From NCBI RefSeq assembly GCF_002608565.1, contig NZ_LIXM01000013.1, positions 62,001 to 126,000 on the forward strand: a stretch of 64,000 nucleotides of DNA, written 5' to 3'. A program made the position numbers and the translations under genes. A model generated the notes under the pieces. That model was not told the DNA's origin. It did no database searches and saw only the letters and a program-made list of their open reading frames with translations. Numbering within the stretch: the first letter of the stretch is position 1; each line of letters opens with the position of its first letter. Source of the DNA: Vibrio sp. PID17_43. Its GTDB lineage: Bacteria; Pseudomonadota; Gammaproteobacteria; Enterobacterales; Vibrionaceae. This document shows, one piece after another, positions 8,232 to 16,779 of this stretch.

Positions 8232-9380
8232 TTAAATACCGGCACCGTGACCAGAATCAGCTTCTTCTGATGGTTTTTCTTTGGGTTTGCTCTGACCCTC
8301 TTGCTGTTGTGCTTTTTCAATGTCTAGCCACCAGACAAATAGTTCATACCAGATCGCGAGAATAACAGCGCCTAAGAACAATCCGACAATACCATAGATC
8401 AACATACCACCGATTGCACCGAGCAAAATCACGGGCATTGGCACGTCGACGCCACGTCCCATCAGCATAGGTTTGAACAGATTTTCGGACAGTGCCGCCA
8501 CTACAACCCATACGGTGAACAGCGTTGCTGTGGTCGTGTCGTTGGTCATGTACATATAGCCAATGACAGGAAGGAGTGGCAGTAGTGCTGGGATCTGAGC
8601 AATACAAAGAATCATCAAGATCAACGTGAGTAGGCCAGCTGCTGGTACGTCGAAGAAGAAAAAACCTGCACCAATTAACAGTGCTTGAATTGCTGCCACT
8701 CCGACAACGCCGAGTAATACGCTTTTTATGGTGGCAGCGATAAGCGTGGTCCAACTTTTGGCATTCTCACCAGCGGTACGCACTGCGATGGTTTTTAGCC
8801 CAGAAGCAAGAGGCTCAGAATACGCCATAAAACCGGCAGCAATCGCAAGGGACAAAATAGAAAGTAACAAACTGCCCAGAGCGCTCCCTACCATGCCCAG
8901 AAGTGACGTTAAACCTGATTTGATCTGCGGCATAAACGTTTGGATGGCTTTTTCTAGGTTGGTGGCGAACAAGCTCCATACGTCATAAAGCTTGTCACCG
9001 ATTAGCGGCCATTCCGCCACGGAAGGTTTCGGTCCCGGAATGTTAATTTCGCCATTTTGCAGCACGTCGAGTGTGTGAGTGGCGCCATCGACAATAGAAC
9101 CCGACACCATCACCAAAGGAGTAACCAAAAGGGCGATACCGAGCAGCGCAATCGTGGTGGCAGCCAGTCCTCGCTTTCCGCCATAGACACGTTCAAGTTT
9201 TTGGGTAATGGGCATCAATGCGACTGCGATGATAGCCCCCCAAATGACGGGTAAGATGAAGGGTTTAATAATGTCATAGGTAAACATCAGTAAGATCAAT
9301 ATCAAACCAATGCGTATTGCGGATTCCACCATGTTGCTGATGAAAACCTTACTTTCATTTTTTTCCGATTGTTTATCCAT
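8232..9380 (-). CDS. AI-2E family transporter (PerM/YdiK-type permease)
   Basis: A 382-residue inner-membrane protein. It has an N-terminal helix pair (IGLILILLMFTYDIIKPFILPVIWGAIIAVAL), a large loop (about 110-160) and a C-terminal bundle containing the family's LPVIGYMYM...TLFTVWVVVAALSENLFKPMLMG and GAIGGMLIYGIVGLFLGAVILA. The family covers passive exporters, from AI-2 exporter TqsA to Na+(Li+)/H+ antiporters; the name alone does not prove autoinducer transport. The polar Lys/Glu-rich tail follows the last helix. It is the last gene of the operon, and its ATG overlaps the end of the K+ channel gene by 8 bases, suggesting coupled translation. Confidence 0.85.
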   Translation of the reverse strand: MDKQSEKNESKVFISNMVESAIRIGLILILLMFTYDIIKPFILPVIWGAIIAVALMPITQKLERVYGGKRGLAATTIALLGIALLVTPLVMVSGSIVDGATHTLDVLQNGEINIPGPKPSVAEWPLIGDKLYDVWSLFATNLEKAIQTFMPQIKSGLTSLLGMVGSALGSLLLSILSLAIAAGFMAYSEPLASGLKTIAVRTAGENAKSWTTLIAATIKSVLLGVVGVAAIQALLIGAGFFFFDVPAAGLLTLILMILCIAQIPALLPLLPVIGYMYMTNDTTTATLFTVWVVVAALSENLFKPMLMGRGVDVPMPVILLGAIGGMLIYGIVGLFLGAVILAIWYELFVWWLDIEKAQQQEGQSKPKEKPSEEADSGHGAGI

Positions 9381-10059
9381 TTTTGCTTACCTGCTGTTCG
9401 ATGTTGGAACTGACGAGACTTGAAACAACAATCGCCATATAAAATACGCCTACAATCGCCTCTAGATAGACGATGACTTGCGCTAGAGGTGTAGTAGGAC
9501 TGATATCGCCATAACCAAGCGTGGTTAGAGTGACGAAACTAAAATATGCTGCGTTGGAGAAGTTCTGCCCCCAGGAGATGGCTTCCATTCCTGTAAAAGA
9601 GTTAGGGGAGAACTCAAGTAAAATGAGGTAGGCAATTGCCCACATCAAGCCAAGAAGCAAAAATAGAGCAACAGAACCAATCACTTTGTTGGTGTTGATA
9701 TGTCCGGTGAAGAGAATCTGCCTTGCGATGGACTTGAATGTGCCAAAGAAGAACGCAAAAGTGAGAGCGAGCATTATTACATCCATCTCTTTTATGCCTA
9801 AAAGCACTTGTATGATGATGACAACTACCCAAGTGCCGAGCAAACTATAAAGAAAACGCGACCAGTTTTTATCGAAGCGCAAACTGGCCATACAGACAAT
9901 GAAGGTTAAAATGGTAAATCCTTGAAGTAGATATTCCATCGTTCCTTCGCCGACAACTTGGACAAATGCACCGCCAATTAACAGCGCTATGAGCGCTAAG
10001 GTCAGGTAGAAGAAGTTGTTTTCTTCGTTGATATTTTTGAGTTTTTTGCCAATAGCCAT
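9373..10059 (-). CDS. Potassium channel protein with TLGYGD filter
   Basis: A 228-residue inner-membrane protein with roughly six hydrophobic segments. Near residues 175-190 the pore region FVTLTTLGYGDISP carries the K+-channel signature, followed by a last pore-lining helix (VIVYLEAIVGVFYMAIVVSSLV). No RCK/TrkA domain and no regular arginine ladder are visible, so it looks like an ungated or simply gated 6TM-like channel of the Ion_trans_2 type. It sits between the HlyD adaptor gene (19-base gap) and the AI-2E permease (8-base overlap). That suggests the channel is made together with the export system, an unusual companion. Confidence 0.85.
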   Translation of the reverse strand: MAIGKKLKNINEENNFFYLTLALIALLIGGAFVQVVGEGTMEYLLQGFTILTFIVCMASLRFDKNWSRFLYSLLGTWVVVIIIQVLLGIKEMDVIMLALTFAFFFGTFKSIARQILFTGHINTNKVIGSVALFLLLGLMWAIAYLILLEFSPNSFTGMEAISWGQNFSNAAYFSFVTLTTLGYGDISPTTPLAQVIVYLEAIVGVFYMAIVVSSLVSSNIEQQVSKNG

Positions 10060-10078
10060 GGTTATTCCTGTTCAATCC

Positions 10079-10966
10079 TTATTCTTGCTCTTGTGATGAC
10101 TCTTTCATCACCATGATAGACGCAGAAAGCCCGAATCGAAGATCAATGTCTTCAGGAAGTTCTCGTAGCGAAATTCGTACGGGAATACGTTGTGCCAAAC
10201 GAATCCATTGGAATACCGGGTTCACGTTTGGCAAAAGGTTGTATCCGACGGTGCCATCTTTGGGGGCAATCCCCCACCCAATAGACTCCACCGTGGCGTC
10301 AATCGGGGTATCTGGATGTGACATTAGAGTGACGCGCGCGTCGTTACCAGGCTGTATTTGAGCGAGTTGATTTTCGCGAAAGAAACCAAATACCCAGAAG
10401 CTATTTTTATCAACAAGGGCGACGAGCGGTTGGTTTGCGACCGCTTGAGTGCCGTCACGAATGTCGAGATTTGAAATGAAACCATCTACGGATGCGTAGA
10501 CCTTGGTGTAGTTTAGATTGAGACGTGCAGCCTTCAGTTTCTCCTCGGCCAATTCAATTTGTAATAACGATTCTTGATAAGCAATTTCACGGCGAATCAG
10601 ATCCTTATGAGAAACGGCACCATGATCTTTGGCTCGAATGTCCTTCAAACGGTCGTACTCGATCTTTTTCCCGCGAGAGCTAACAATCGATTTTTCTAAC
10701 GACACATTGGCTTGGGACAGGGCGACTTCATAGGTCGTGGGATCGATTTCGAACAGCAAATCTCCCTTTTGTACAGATTGGTTATCTTGTACAGCAACCT
10801 GAATGATAGGGCCAGATACACGTGGCGCGATCTTGATGACATTAGCGCGCACTTGCCCATCTCGCGTCCACGGGTTATTAAAATACTCTTCGAATTTTTG
10901 ATAGCCGAACCATGCCGCGCCACCAAGAATGACCAAATTGAGTGCAATAACGAGTAGTTTTTTCAT
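10079..10966 (-). CDS. HlyD-family membrane fusion protein (AaeA-like)
   Basis: Periplasmic adaptor of about 295 residues, with an N-terminal membrane anchor (LLVIALNLVILGGAAWFGY) followed by NPWTRDGQVRANVIKIAPRVSG, a stretch typical of EmrA/AaeA adaptors. Next comes a short alpha-hairpin (LSQANVSLEKSIVSS ... LQIELAEEKLKAARLNL), then a lipoyl and barrel domain. It should bridge the FUSC protein (12845-15010) and the OprM-like protein (11182-12834). I chose ATG 10966; a GTG at 10978 is in frame, directly after the DUF1656 stop. Partners indicate export of aromatic or other small acids, by analogy with AaeAB. Confidence 0.85.
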   Translation of the reverse strand: MKKLLVIALNLVILGGAAWFGYQKFEEYFNNPWTRDGQVRANVIKIAPRVSGPIIQVAVQDNQSVQKGDLLFEIDPTTYEVALSQANVSLEKSIVSSRGKKIEYDRLKDIRAKDHGAVSHKDLIRREIAYQESLLQIELAEEKLKAARLNLNYTKVYASVDGFISNLDIRDGTQAVANQPLVALVDKNSFWVFGFFRENQLAQIQPGNDARVTLMSHPDTPIDATVESIGWGIAPKDGTVGYNLLPNVNPVFQWIRLAQRIPVRISLRELPEDIDLRFGLSASIMVMKESSQEQE

Positions 10967-10978
10967 CTTGCTGGGCAC

Positions 10979-11182
10979 CTAAAACTGTATATATAAATGG
11001 TCGATGGCCACCACGTACAACACCATGATGGCAATAAATGTCAGGGACGGAAACGCAATGAAGCGAGACAGACGTGTTTTGTTTAAAATGATCACCGTTA
11101 TCCATGTTGCAGTAACCGCTAAAAATAGGACCAATAACAAAGGAGAGAAATACACGTCACCCCAAGAGAGTTCATGTGGCAT
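10979..11182 (-). CDS. DUF1656 small membrane protein (AaeX-like)
   Basis: A 67-residue protein with two hydrophobic helices, beginning MPHELSWGDVYFSP, the conserved opening of DUF1656. The same kind of small protein (AaeX) accompanies AaeA/AaeB efflux genes in enterobacteria, and its function is not established. The start codon overlaps the stop of the upstream outer-membrane gene by one base (TAATG), and the HlyD gene follows at once, so the three are surely co-translated. Confidence 0.85.
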   Translation of the reverse strand: MPHELSWGDVYFSPLLLVLFLAVTATWITVIILNKTRLSRFIAFPSLTFIAIMVLYVVAIDHLYIQF

Positions 11183-12834
11183 TATGGCTCCTCCCTATGT
11201 TGTTGGGAGCTATCCGTTTTCGCTTTGTCTGATGGTGTATCGAGAAGAAGCGGCGGAAGGAGGCGTTCTTCTTCGTCTAGCAAGTCATCCCAATCGCTGC
11301 GGTCTTGCATTTGCCTCGCGACGGCTTCTGATAAGAAAGGTTTGCCAGTTTCTGTTTCCCAGCCACCACCTAGCGCTTTGTAAAGCGCGATCACTTGGTT
11401 GGCCACATTACCTTTGATGGTTGCGTAACTGTCTTCTGCTCGCGTCATGCTTTCTAAGGACTTAAGTAAGCGCTCAAAGGAGATTTGGCCGTTTTCATAC
11501 AGCATCATGGAGATATTAAATGCGCGAATTGAGGCGTTTACCGATTGCAGGCGCAATGATTTTTGCTCGAGATACAAATCGTATGCTTCTAGCGCATTAG
11601 TCACTTCATTAACGGCTTGTAGGACTTTCTTGTTGTAGTTGGTGAGGGTTTCTTGAAAGCGTGCATCTTCAAAACGAATGTTATTTTTCACCCGACCATA
11701 TTGGAATATATTCCAACTGAAACTTGGGCCAACCACCATAGTCAGTGAGTCACTGAAGCTAAAGCTGTTTCCATCAGGGACCGTACTATCAATTCCAATG
11801 GATCCAAATAGCGAAAAGCTGGGATATAGTGCTGATTCAGCAACGCCAATTTTCGCACTTTGAGCGCGAGCTTGCATTTCAGATACTTGTAGATCTGGGC
11901 GGCGCATAACCAAGTTGGCATTAACTTTGCCATCTAAATACGGTGGGCGAGGTACAATCGAGTAGGCATTATTATCGGATTGCGCAGGCTTTCTTCCTGA
12001 TGATTTAAATTGTTTTTCGTATTCCGCCATGCGTTGGTTAAAGTTATCCGACGTCAGTAACGCCTCGACCTCTTCTGGCAATACACCGAGTAATAATGCT
12101 AATGCGGTACGGGCTTGCTTCATGGCGATTTCCAAAGCCGGTTGCGCCGCTTTGGTGTTGTACAGCTGGTTTTTTGCTTGTTGAACGTCAAGTTCGGTAA
12201 CGTTGCCGGAATCAAACTGTATTTGAGTAATACGGGTTACCCGCTCTTGAATCTCAATGTTGCGGCGAGAAAGTAGAATACGCTCTTGGTACGTACGATA
12301 GTTGATGTAATTTCTCGCAACTTCAGCCGTGATGGTTATCATGATGTCTTGGTAGGAAGCGATAGATGCATAGTAGCCTGCTTCAGCGGATTCAATCCCA
12401 CGTGCATACTTTCCCCAAACGTCTATTTCCCACCCAGCATCGAACGAAAAAGCGGCATTGTTTACCCCTTGGTCGTTGATGTATGCCCGAGCTAAGTTCC
12501 CGGAAATTGTCTGCACCTGTGGGTATTGCAACCCGGTTGAAATGCCTAAAAGTGAACGAGCTTGTACGATACGTAGCCCGGCAGCTTCTAGGTCGAGGTT
12601 TTGTTGATTCGCTATCTCTACTAACTGATTGAGTGTCGGATCATTAAACTGTTGCCACCATTGTTGTAGCTCTCGCTCTGACGGTTGAGTGCTTTGAATG
12701 GAGGTTTTTAGTGACCAATTATTAGGCAGAGTGGGTTGTTTGGGGGGGACGTAATCCGGCCCTACTGTGGTACACGCACTGAGCCCAAGTAAAGTGAGTA
12801 TCGCGAGGGTTGGTTTAGTTATTACTGGCATCAA
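11182..12834 (-). CDS. Outer-membrane efflux lipoprotein (OprM/NodT family)
   Basis: A 550-residue TolC-type channel with a lipobox, LLGLSAC, followed by TTVGPDYVPP, the standard opening of OprM/NodT proteins. Two internal repeats of helices and strands are visible (for example LEAAGLRIVQARSLLG, SAEAGYYASIASYQDI, LTNYNKKVLQAVNEVTNALEAY). It should form the outer-membrane exit duct for the HlyD/FUSC pair and, since neither RND locus in this window has its own duct, might serve those as well (inference). A Glu/Asp-rich C-terminal tail (DLLDEEERLLPPLLL) is longer than in most relatives. Spaced 10 bases from the FUSC gene. Confidence 0.9.
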   Translation of the reverse strand: MMPVITKPTLAILTLLGLSACTTVGPDYVPPKQPTLPNNWSLKTSIQSTQPSERELQQWWQQFNDPTLNQLVEIANQQNLDLEAAGLRIVQARSLLGISTGLQYPQVQTISGNLARAYINDQGVNNAAFSFDAGWEIDVWGKYARGIESAEAGYYASIASYQDIMITITAEVARNYINYRTYQERILLSRRNIEIQERVTRITQIQFDSGNVTELDVQQAKNQLYNTKAAQPALEIAMKQARTALALLLGVLPEEVEALLTSDNFNQRMAEYEKQFKSSGRKPAQSDNNAYSIVPRPPYLDGKVNANLVMRRPDLQVSEMQARAQSAKIGVAESALYPSFSLFGSIGIDSTVPDGNSFSFSDSLTMVVGPSFSWNIFQYGRVKNNIRFEDARFQETLTNYNKKVLQAVNEVTNALEAYDLYLEQKSLRLQSVNASIRAFNISMMLYENGQISFERLLKSLESMTRAEDSYATIKGNVANQVIALYKALGGGWETETGKPFLSEAVARQMQDRSDWDDLLDEEERLLPPLLLDTPSDKAKTDSSQQHREEP

Positions 12835-12844
12835 ATCCTCACTG

Positions 12845-15010
12845 TTAGAACCGTTTTTGACGTAAGTTCACCCAATCAATGCCCTCATAGGTTTGTTTGC
12901 ACTGTGTCATTGCTTCGAATACGTTCCGTTTTAGATTCAGTAAGATATAAAAACCGGCTATCTCTGAATAAGCGTAGTCAGATAAATCCAACTCACTAAA
13001 GAAATCTTCCAGTTTATTTTCAAAGGATTGGTAAGCTTCACTGTATTGTTCAAACACAGAATCGAGTTCAGTGGTTGTCTTGGGGCTCGCAAGCGCGTTT
13101 GCCATCAAAGGTAATATGGTATCTCGGTGTTGATTACGTAATTGTTTGATGAGTCGGTTACTTGTTAGCTTCTGTTCTGCCGCAACCAGAATGTTGATGT
13201 GGTTGCTCAATGCATCACACGATTTACTGAAAGCACCAATCGCTTCTGGTGGTGTTTTATTGAATAACTTGTGGTTTATTTTAGATCCCCACGCTTTGAG
13301 CTTTTTTGAAGACACATTGAGCGTTATCAGATGCAGTGCTCGTTTGCTTTCTTTATAGGTCGATTCAGATTGCTCGTGATAACAGATAAACAACTCCCTC
13401 ACGTGCCGGAAATAGCGTTCCTTTAAGGTTAAGAATAGATGCTCTGGACGAGAGTTAAACGGGAAGTAGTGAGCGAAAATGATCATGAACACCACCATAT
13501 AGAACAAGGTCATAATCGTCATTAAAATACCGAAGTGATAGGTCATGTTGTTATCGAGTCCGAGTACAAACAGACCAATCATATAGAAGATGGTGACGGG
13601 ACCTTTAAATAGGTAGAAGCCGACAAAGGTGTAGAGGAAGATGAACACCCCTAATTCTGCTCCCAGCTCTAATCCCGGTAAAATGAAGACATACGAAGGC
13701 ACCGCAAATAGGAAGCCAAACGTAAATAATATCAATAGTACCACTGGGTGAACGGGTACGAATGACAGCAGCGACATAAAAATGGTGGAGAAGGTGACAA
13801 ATGAGTAGCCACCGGGAGGATTGAAATAGATCCAAATGAGACCAGCAATCCAATAGGTGGTCAATGTTTTGACCGCAGTTTTAAAGTTTTCTGCGTCCCA
13901 CCAAAGAAATTTGCTTTTTTGTTTTGGCAGCGCTTGTTGGAACGAGATGCTGTTGGTAACAGAATCAATACAACTGATGCTTTCCGCTAATCGTGACAAG
14001 CTTTGGTGCATCAGATTAATTAAATGGCCAAGTGTTAGGGCTGACCCTTTTTCTAGGTGCGACGCTCTTGCTAGTGCTTCTTCGTTGTAATCGACGTTAA
14101 AGGCTTGTGTTCGATAAGCCGGTCCATCGTTGTCCCACATTTCTTGGCATCGTTTAAACAGAGCTTGAATTTCTTCGATGCCGTCATCGAAGTTATTGAT
14201 AAAATGTCGGTCTTGTTGATGGCTGAAGTGGCGGTGTGCGGCAACGCTCAGTTCTTGAGTGATTTGTTTATTGAAATGAACGGCGAGTTGCCACTCTTTA
14301 ATATAAGCCGAGACATCACTGCATTCAGCACTGACGGTTGCAAACCGCAATTCCAGTGCATTTTGTGCAGTGAACACTTGGTCTAGAAGCGCTTCGATGG
14401 TGGGCTTGGGCTCTTGATCTTTTTCGTTTTGATTCCGTTCTGAAGAGGCTGATTCTTTATCTCCGTCAACACTGTGCAGAATCGCTGAAAATAGGGCATG
14501 TTGAGCGTGGTTGAGTTGCTCCATCATCTGGCGTAGATTCTGTTCAGTCTTGATTGGCCATAAGAAGGTTCCGACTAAGGTGTACATCACAACGCCAAAT
14601 ATCGTCATGTAGGCACGATCAACCCCGTAAAGGAACGCGCCTTCAGCGTCCCCGCCATTAGACATCATTAGTGTCATCACACCGGTCAGCATGAGCAACG
14701 TAGGGTCTTTCTGGTACGCATTGCGGAAATAGAAAATAAAGGAGACCACGACAGAAACGCTGAGCATGTACATCAGGCGCTCTTGGGCAAACATGCCTAC
14801 TAACAGCAAACCGATGACAGCGCCGACTAAAGTCCCGATCACACGCAGTGTCCCTTTTGCCAGAGATTCTCTGCGACTGCCGGTACAAGCTATCAGCATC
14901 ACGGTGGTGGCGGCAGTAGAGGCTTGCGGCCAACCCAGGGCAAACGGGATCAAATAAGCCAGAGTCAGGCTAAGCGCTACTTTTGTGGCGAATTTGCTTT
15001 TATCGTTCAT
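12845..15010 (-). CDS. FUSC-family inner-membrane transporter (AaeB/YccS-like)
   Basis: A 721-residue protein with two similar halves: an N-terminal hydrophobic block (ALSLTLAYLIPFALGWPQASTAATTVMLIA, residues about 10-170) and a second one (about 370-520) with GLIWIYFNPPGGYSFVTFSTIFMSL. Each is followed by a helical cytosolic region. This is the fusaric-acid-resistance/AaeB layout, in which the FUSC domain is thought to use the proton gradient to export aromatic acids. I chose ATG 15010 because the preceding 18 codons (from 15064) lack membrane or family character. First gene of the six-gene unit. Confidence 0.85.
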   Translation of the reverse strand: MNDKSKFATKVALSLTLAYLIPFALGWPQASTAATTVMLIACTGSRRESLAKGTLRVIGTLVGAVIGLLLVGMFAQERLMYMLSVSVVVSFIFYFRNAYQKDPTLLMLTGVMTLMMSNGGDAEGAFLYGVDRAYMTIFGVVMYTLVGTFLWPIKTEQNLRQMMEQLNHAQHALFSAILHSVDGDKESASSERNQNEKDQEPKPTIEALLDQVFTAQNALELRFATVSAECSDVSAYIKEWQLAVHFNKQITQELSVAAHRHFSHQQDRHFINNFDDGIEEIQALFKRCQEMWDNDGPAYRTQAFNVDYNEEALARASHLEKGSALTLGHLINLMHQSLSRLAESISCIDSVTNSISFQQALPKQKSKFLWWDAENFKTAVKTLTTYWIAGLIWIYFNPPGGYSFVTFSTIFMSLLSFVPVHPVVLLILFTFGFLFAVPSYVFILPGLELGAELGVFIFLYTFVGFYLFKGPVTIFYMIGLFVLGLDNNMTYHFGILMTIMTLFYMVVFMIIFAHYFPFNSRPEHLFLTLKERYFRHVRELFICYHEQSESTYKESKRALHLITLNVSSKKLKAWGSKINHKLFNKTPPEAIGAFSKSCDALSNHINILVAAEQKLTSNRLIKQLRNQHRDTILPLMANALASPKTTTELDSVFEQYSEAYQSFENKLEDFFSELDLSDYAYSEIAGFYILLNLKRNVFEAMTQCKQTYEGIDWVNLRQKRF

Positions 15011-15573
15011 CGTGTCAAAGTTAGCTCTGGGGTATGGTTGTAGTAGATGAATGTAAACAATCAATAATCAGGATTTCGTTCTGAAAAAATCATTGAGGCG
15101 GATATTGCGATTGAAAAGAGTTGGCTTGTAAGTCCTTTGCCCAAACCAAATCGAGTAAATGCGCCCAATTATTCACTCTATCCTCGTTACTTATGGCGTG
15201 GGGGATAAATGACAAAAACGCTAAACTAGAAAACCTCGTTACGGATTCAGTTTTACAGAAATTACCAATCTAAATTTCTCATCAATATAAGTCGCCAGTT
15301 TGTTCGGTATGGTTCACGTCCAAAGTGTTGTGAAAACAAGTGCCTAACAAAAGCATAGATGATGGGAGAGAAGTTGAGAGGAAAGTTTTATTTTTTATTG
15401 GTTTGCGGCCGTCTGTCATAACAAGCGCTGTTTATCACGGTGGCCATGTTGGACTTCAGCACATCATGCGACAAGTGATCTAATTAGGGCTTAGTAATAG
15501 GTTGTTTCAGCTTAGGTTATGGAATAAATTCAGTGCAGTTGAATGATTAATAAGCGCAACCTAAGGAGGCTAT
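15011..15573. other. Intergenic region, 563 bases, divergent promoters
   Basis: Lies between the FUSC operon and the acetyltransferase gene, so it must hold both promoters. I see AT-rich stretches (for example around 15380-15400) but no clear operator, RNA or coding frame. A strong AAGGAGG site at 15562-15568 belongs to the acetyltransferase. Confidence 0.5.
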
Positions 15574-16032
15574 GTGAAGATTGAAGTCGACAATTTAGAA
15601 AGATCAGAAGTTATCGCGCTGCTAGAAGAACATTTGCAAGATATGTATGCCACCTCGCCACCAGAAAGTGTGCACGCGTTAGATTTGGACAAACTCAAAA
15701 CGGCAGAAGTCACGTTTTGGACCGGATGGAAAGATGAAGAGTTACTTGGTTGTGTGGCGATTAAAAAGCTGGACGAACAACATGCTGAACTTAAATCCAT
15801 GCGTACCACGCCTGCGGCGAGAAACCAAGGCGTGGGGTCCCAGTTGCTGATTCACGTTATCGAGCAAGCAAAGCTAAAAGGAGTAACACGCCTGAGTTTA
15901 GAAACCGGTTCGATGGCATTTTTCAGGCCAGCTCGTACCTTGTATGAAAAACATGGCTTTATTTACTGTGAGCCGTTTGCGGATTATGAATTCGACCCCA
16001 ATAGCCAATTTATGACGTTAGAGTTGAGCTAA
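15574..16032 (+). CDS. GNAT-family N-acetyltransferase
   Basis: A 152-residue acetyltransferase using acetyl-CoA, acceptor unknown. Motif A is visible as MRTTPAARNQGVGSQLLIHV (R-x-x-G-x-G type), preceded by the beta-4 strand AELKSMRT and followed by LSLETGSMAFFRPARTLYEKHGF for motif B. The start is GTG at 15574: AAGGAGG ends 5 bases before it, whereas the overlapping ATG at 15572 runs straight into TGA in another frame. Resembles small-molecule/peptide acetylases of the YafP/PhnO branch. Monocistronic. Confidence 0.85.
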   Translation: MKIEVDNLERSEVIALLEEHLQDMYATSPPESVHALDLDKLKTAEVTFWTGWKDEELLGCVAIKKLDEQHAELKSMRTTPAARNQGVGSQLLIHVIEQAKLKGVTRLSLETGSMAFFRPARTLYEKHGFIYCEPFADYEFDPNSQFMTLELS

Positions 16033-16173
16033 GGTAGTACTGATGTATGTAATGCACCATTTGTGATGCTGAAAAAAAGCCAAACAGCAATGTTTGACTT
16101 TCTAATTCAATCAATTAAATCACTCTCGAGAGCACGTTATCAGAGATTTTTTCTGTAAGAATGACTAAAAAAA

Positions 16174-16617
16174 CTATCGGCGACGATGAAAATGGGCGCG
16201 TTCAGCACGCTGCTTTGACGCACGTTCTTTATGTGCTGAAGCCGCCTTGGCCTGCGAAGCTAAAATCGATTCTACCGTTAGTTCCATTGGCTCACGTGGC
16301 TCTAAACCATGTGGGAAAGTACGAGCACGCGGTGGAAGGTTGTATTCATACTCTGATGCTTTAGGCATGCGTTTAAAGCGGTATAGATAAAAGTTCTCTA
16401 CACGCTCGCGAGCCCACTCAGTTTTCTTCAGATATTTGACGCTACTAGTAATACTTGGGTTGGTATTGAAACAGTTCATACGCATTGCTGTATCAAGAAT
16501 TTCCCAGCCATAATGGTCAACCAGTTGCTTCAACATATCTTCTAATTTAAGACCGTGCAGTGGGTTATTCTGCTGTAATTCGATACGTTCTTCTTCAGTC
16601 ATAAACTCATGGTTCAT
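16174..16617 (-). CDS. VF530-domain DNA-binding protein, long form
   Basis: Contains the same VF530 domain as the gene at 4638 ([23 protein letters not shown] ... [28 protein letters not shown]). It adds a C-terminal extension of about 65 residues ending in a very basic tail ([19 protein letters not shown]), which would favour nucleic-acid contact. I chose ATG 16617 because GAGGAG lies 6 bases upstream. The frame is open to another ATG at 16710, adding 31 residues ([18 protein letters not shown]...) that loosely resemble a SAP-type motif, so the true protein may be 178 aa. No neighbour gives a functional clue. Confidence 0.75.
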   Translation of the reverse strand: MNHEFMTEEERIELQQNNPLHGLKLEDMLKQLVDHYGWEILDTAMRMNCFNTNPSITSSVKYLKKTEWARERVENFYLYRFKRMPKASEYEYNLPPRARTFPHGLEPREPMELTVESILASQAKAASAHKERASKQRAERAHFHRRR

Positions 16618-16779
16618 GAGCAGCTCCTCAGTTTTATCAGTGGTGCTCTTCGGCTTACCACCATACCTTTCTAAGGTATAGATTAATTCATTACGGCGAA
16701 TAGCCAGCATCTATTTTATGCAATTCGACGTTTAATTCCCGTCTGGTTATTCGCTGTTCTTTGGCGTCGTTGCGTTTCA

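Noticed and set aside
9373-9380. Frameshift between the K+ channel and the AI-2E permease
   Set aside because: An 8-base overlap of two complete, full-length genes is a normal coupled junction; both ends match their families.
16618-16710. Upstream extension of the long VF530 protein
   Set aside because: No ribosome site at 16710 while GAGGAG stands before 16617; kept only as a possibility because of its loose SAP-like helix pattern.
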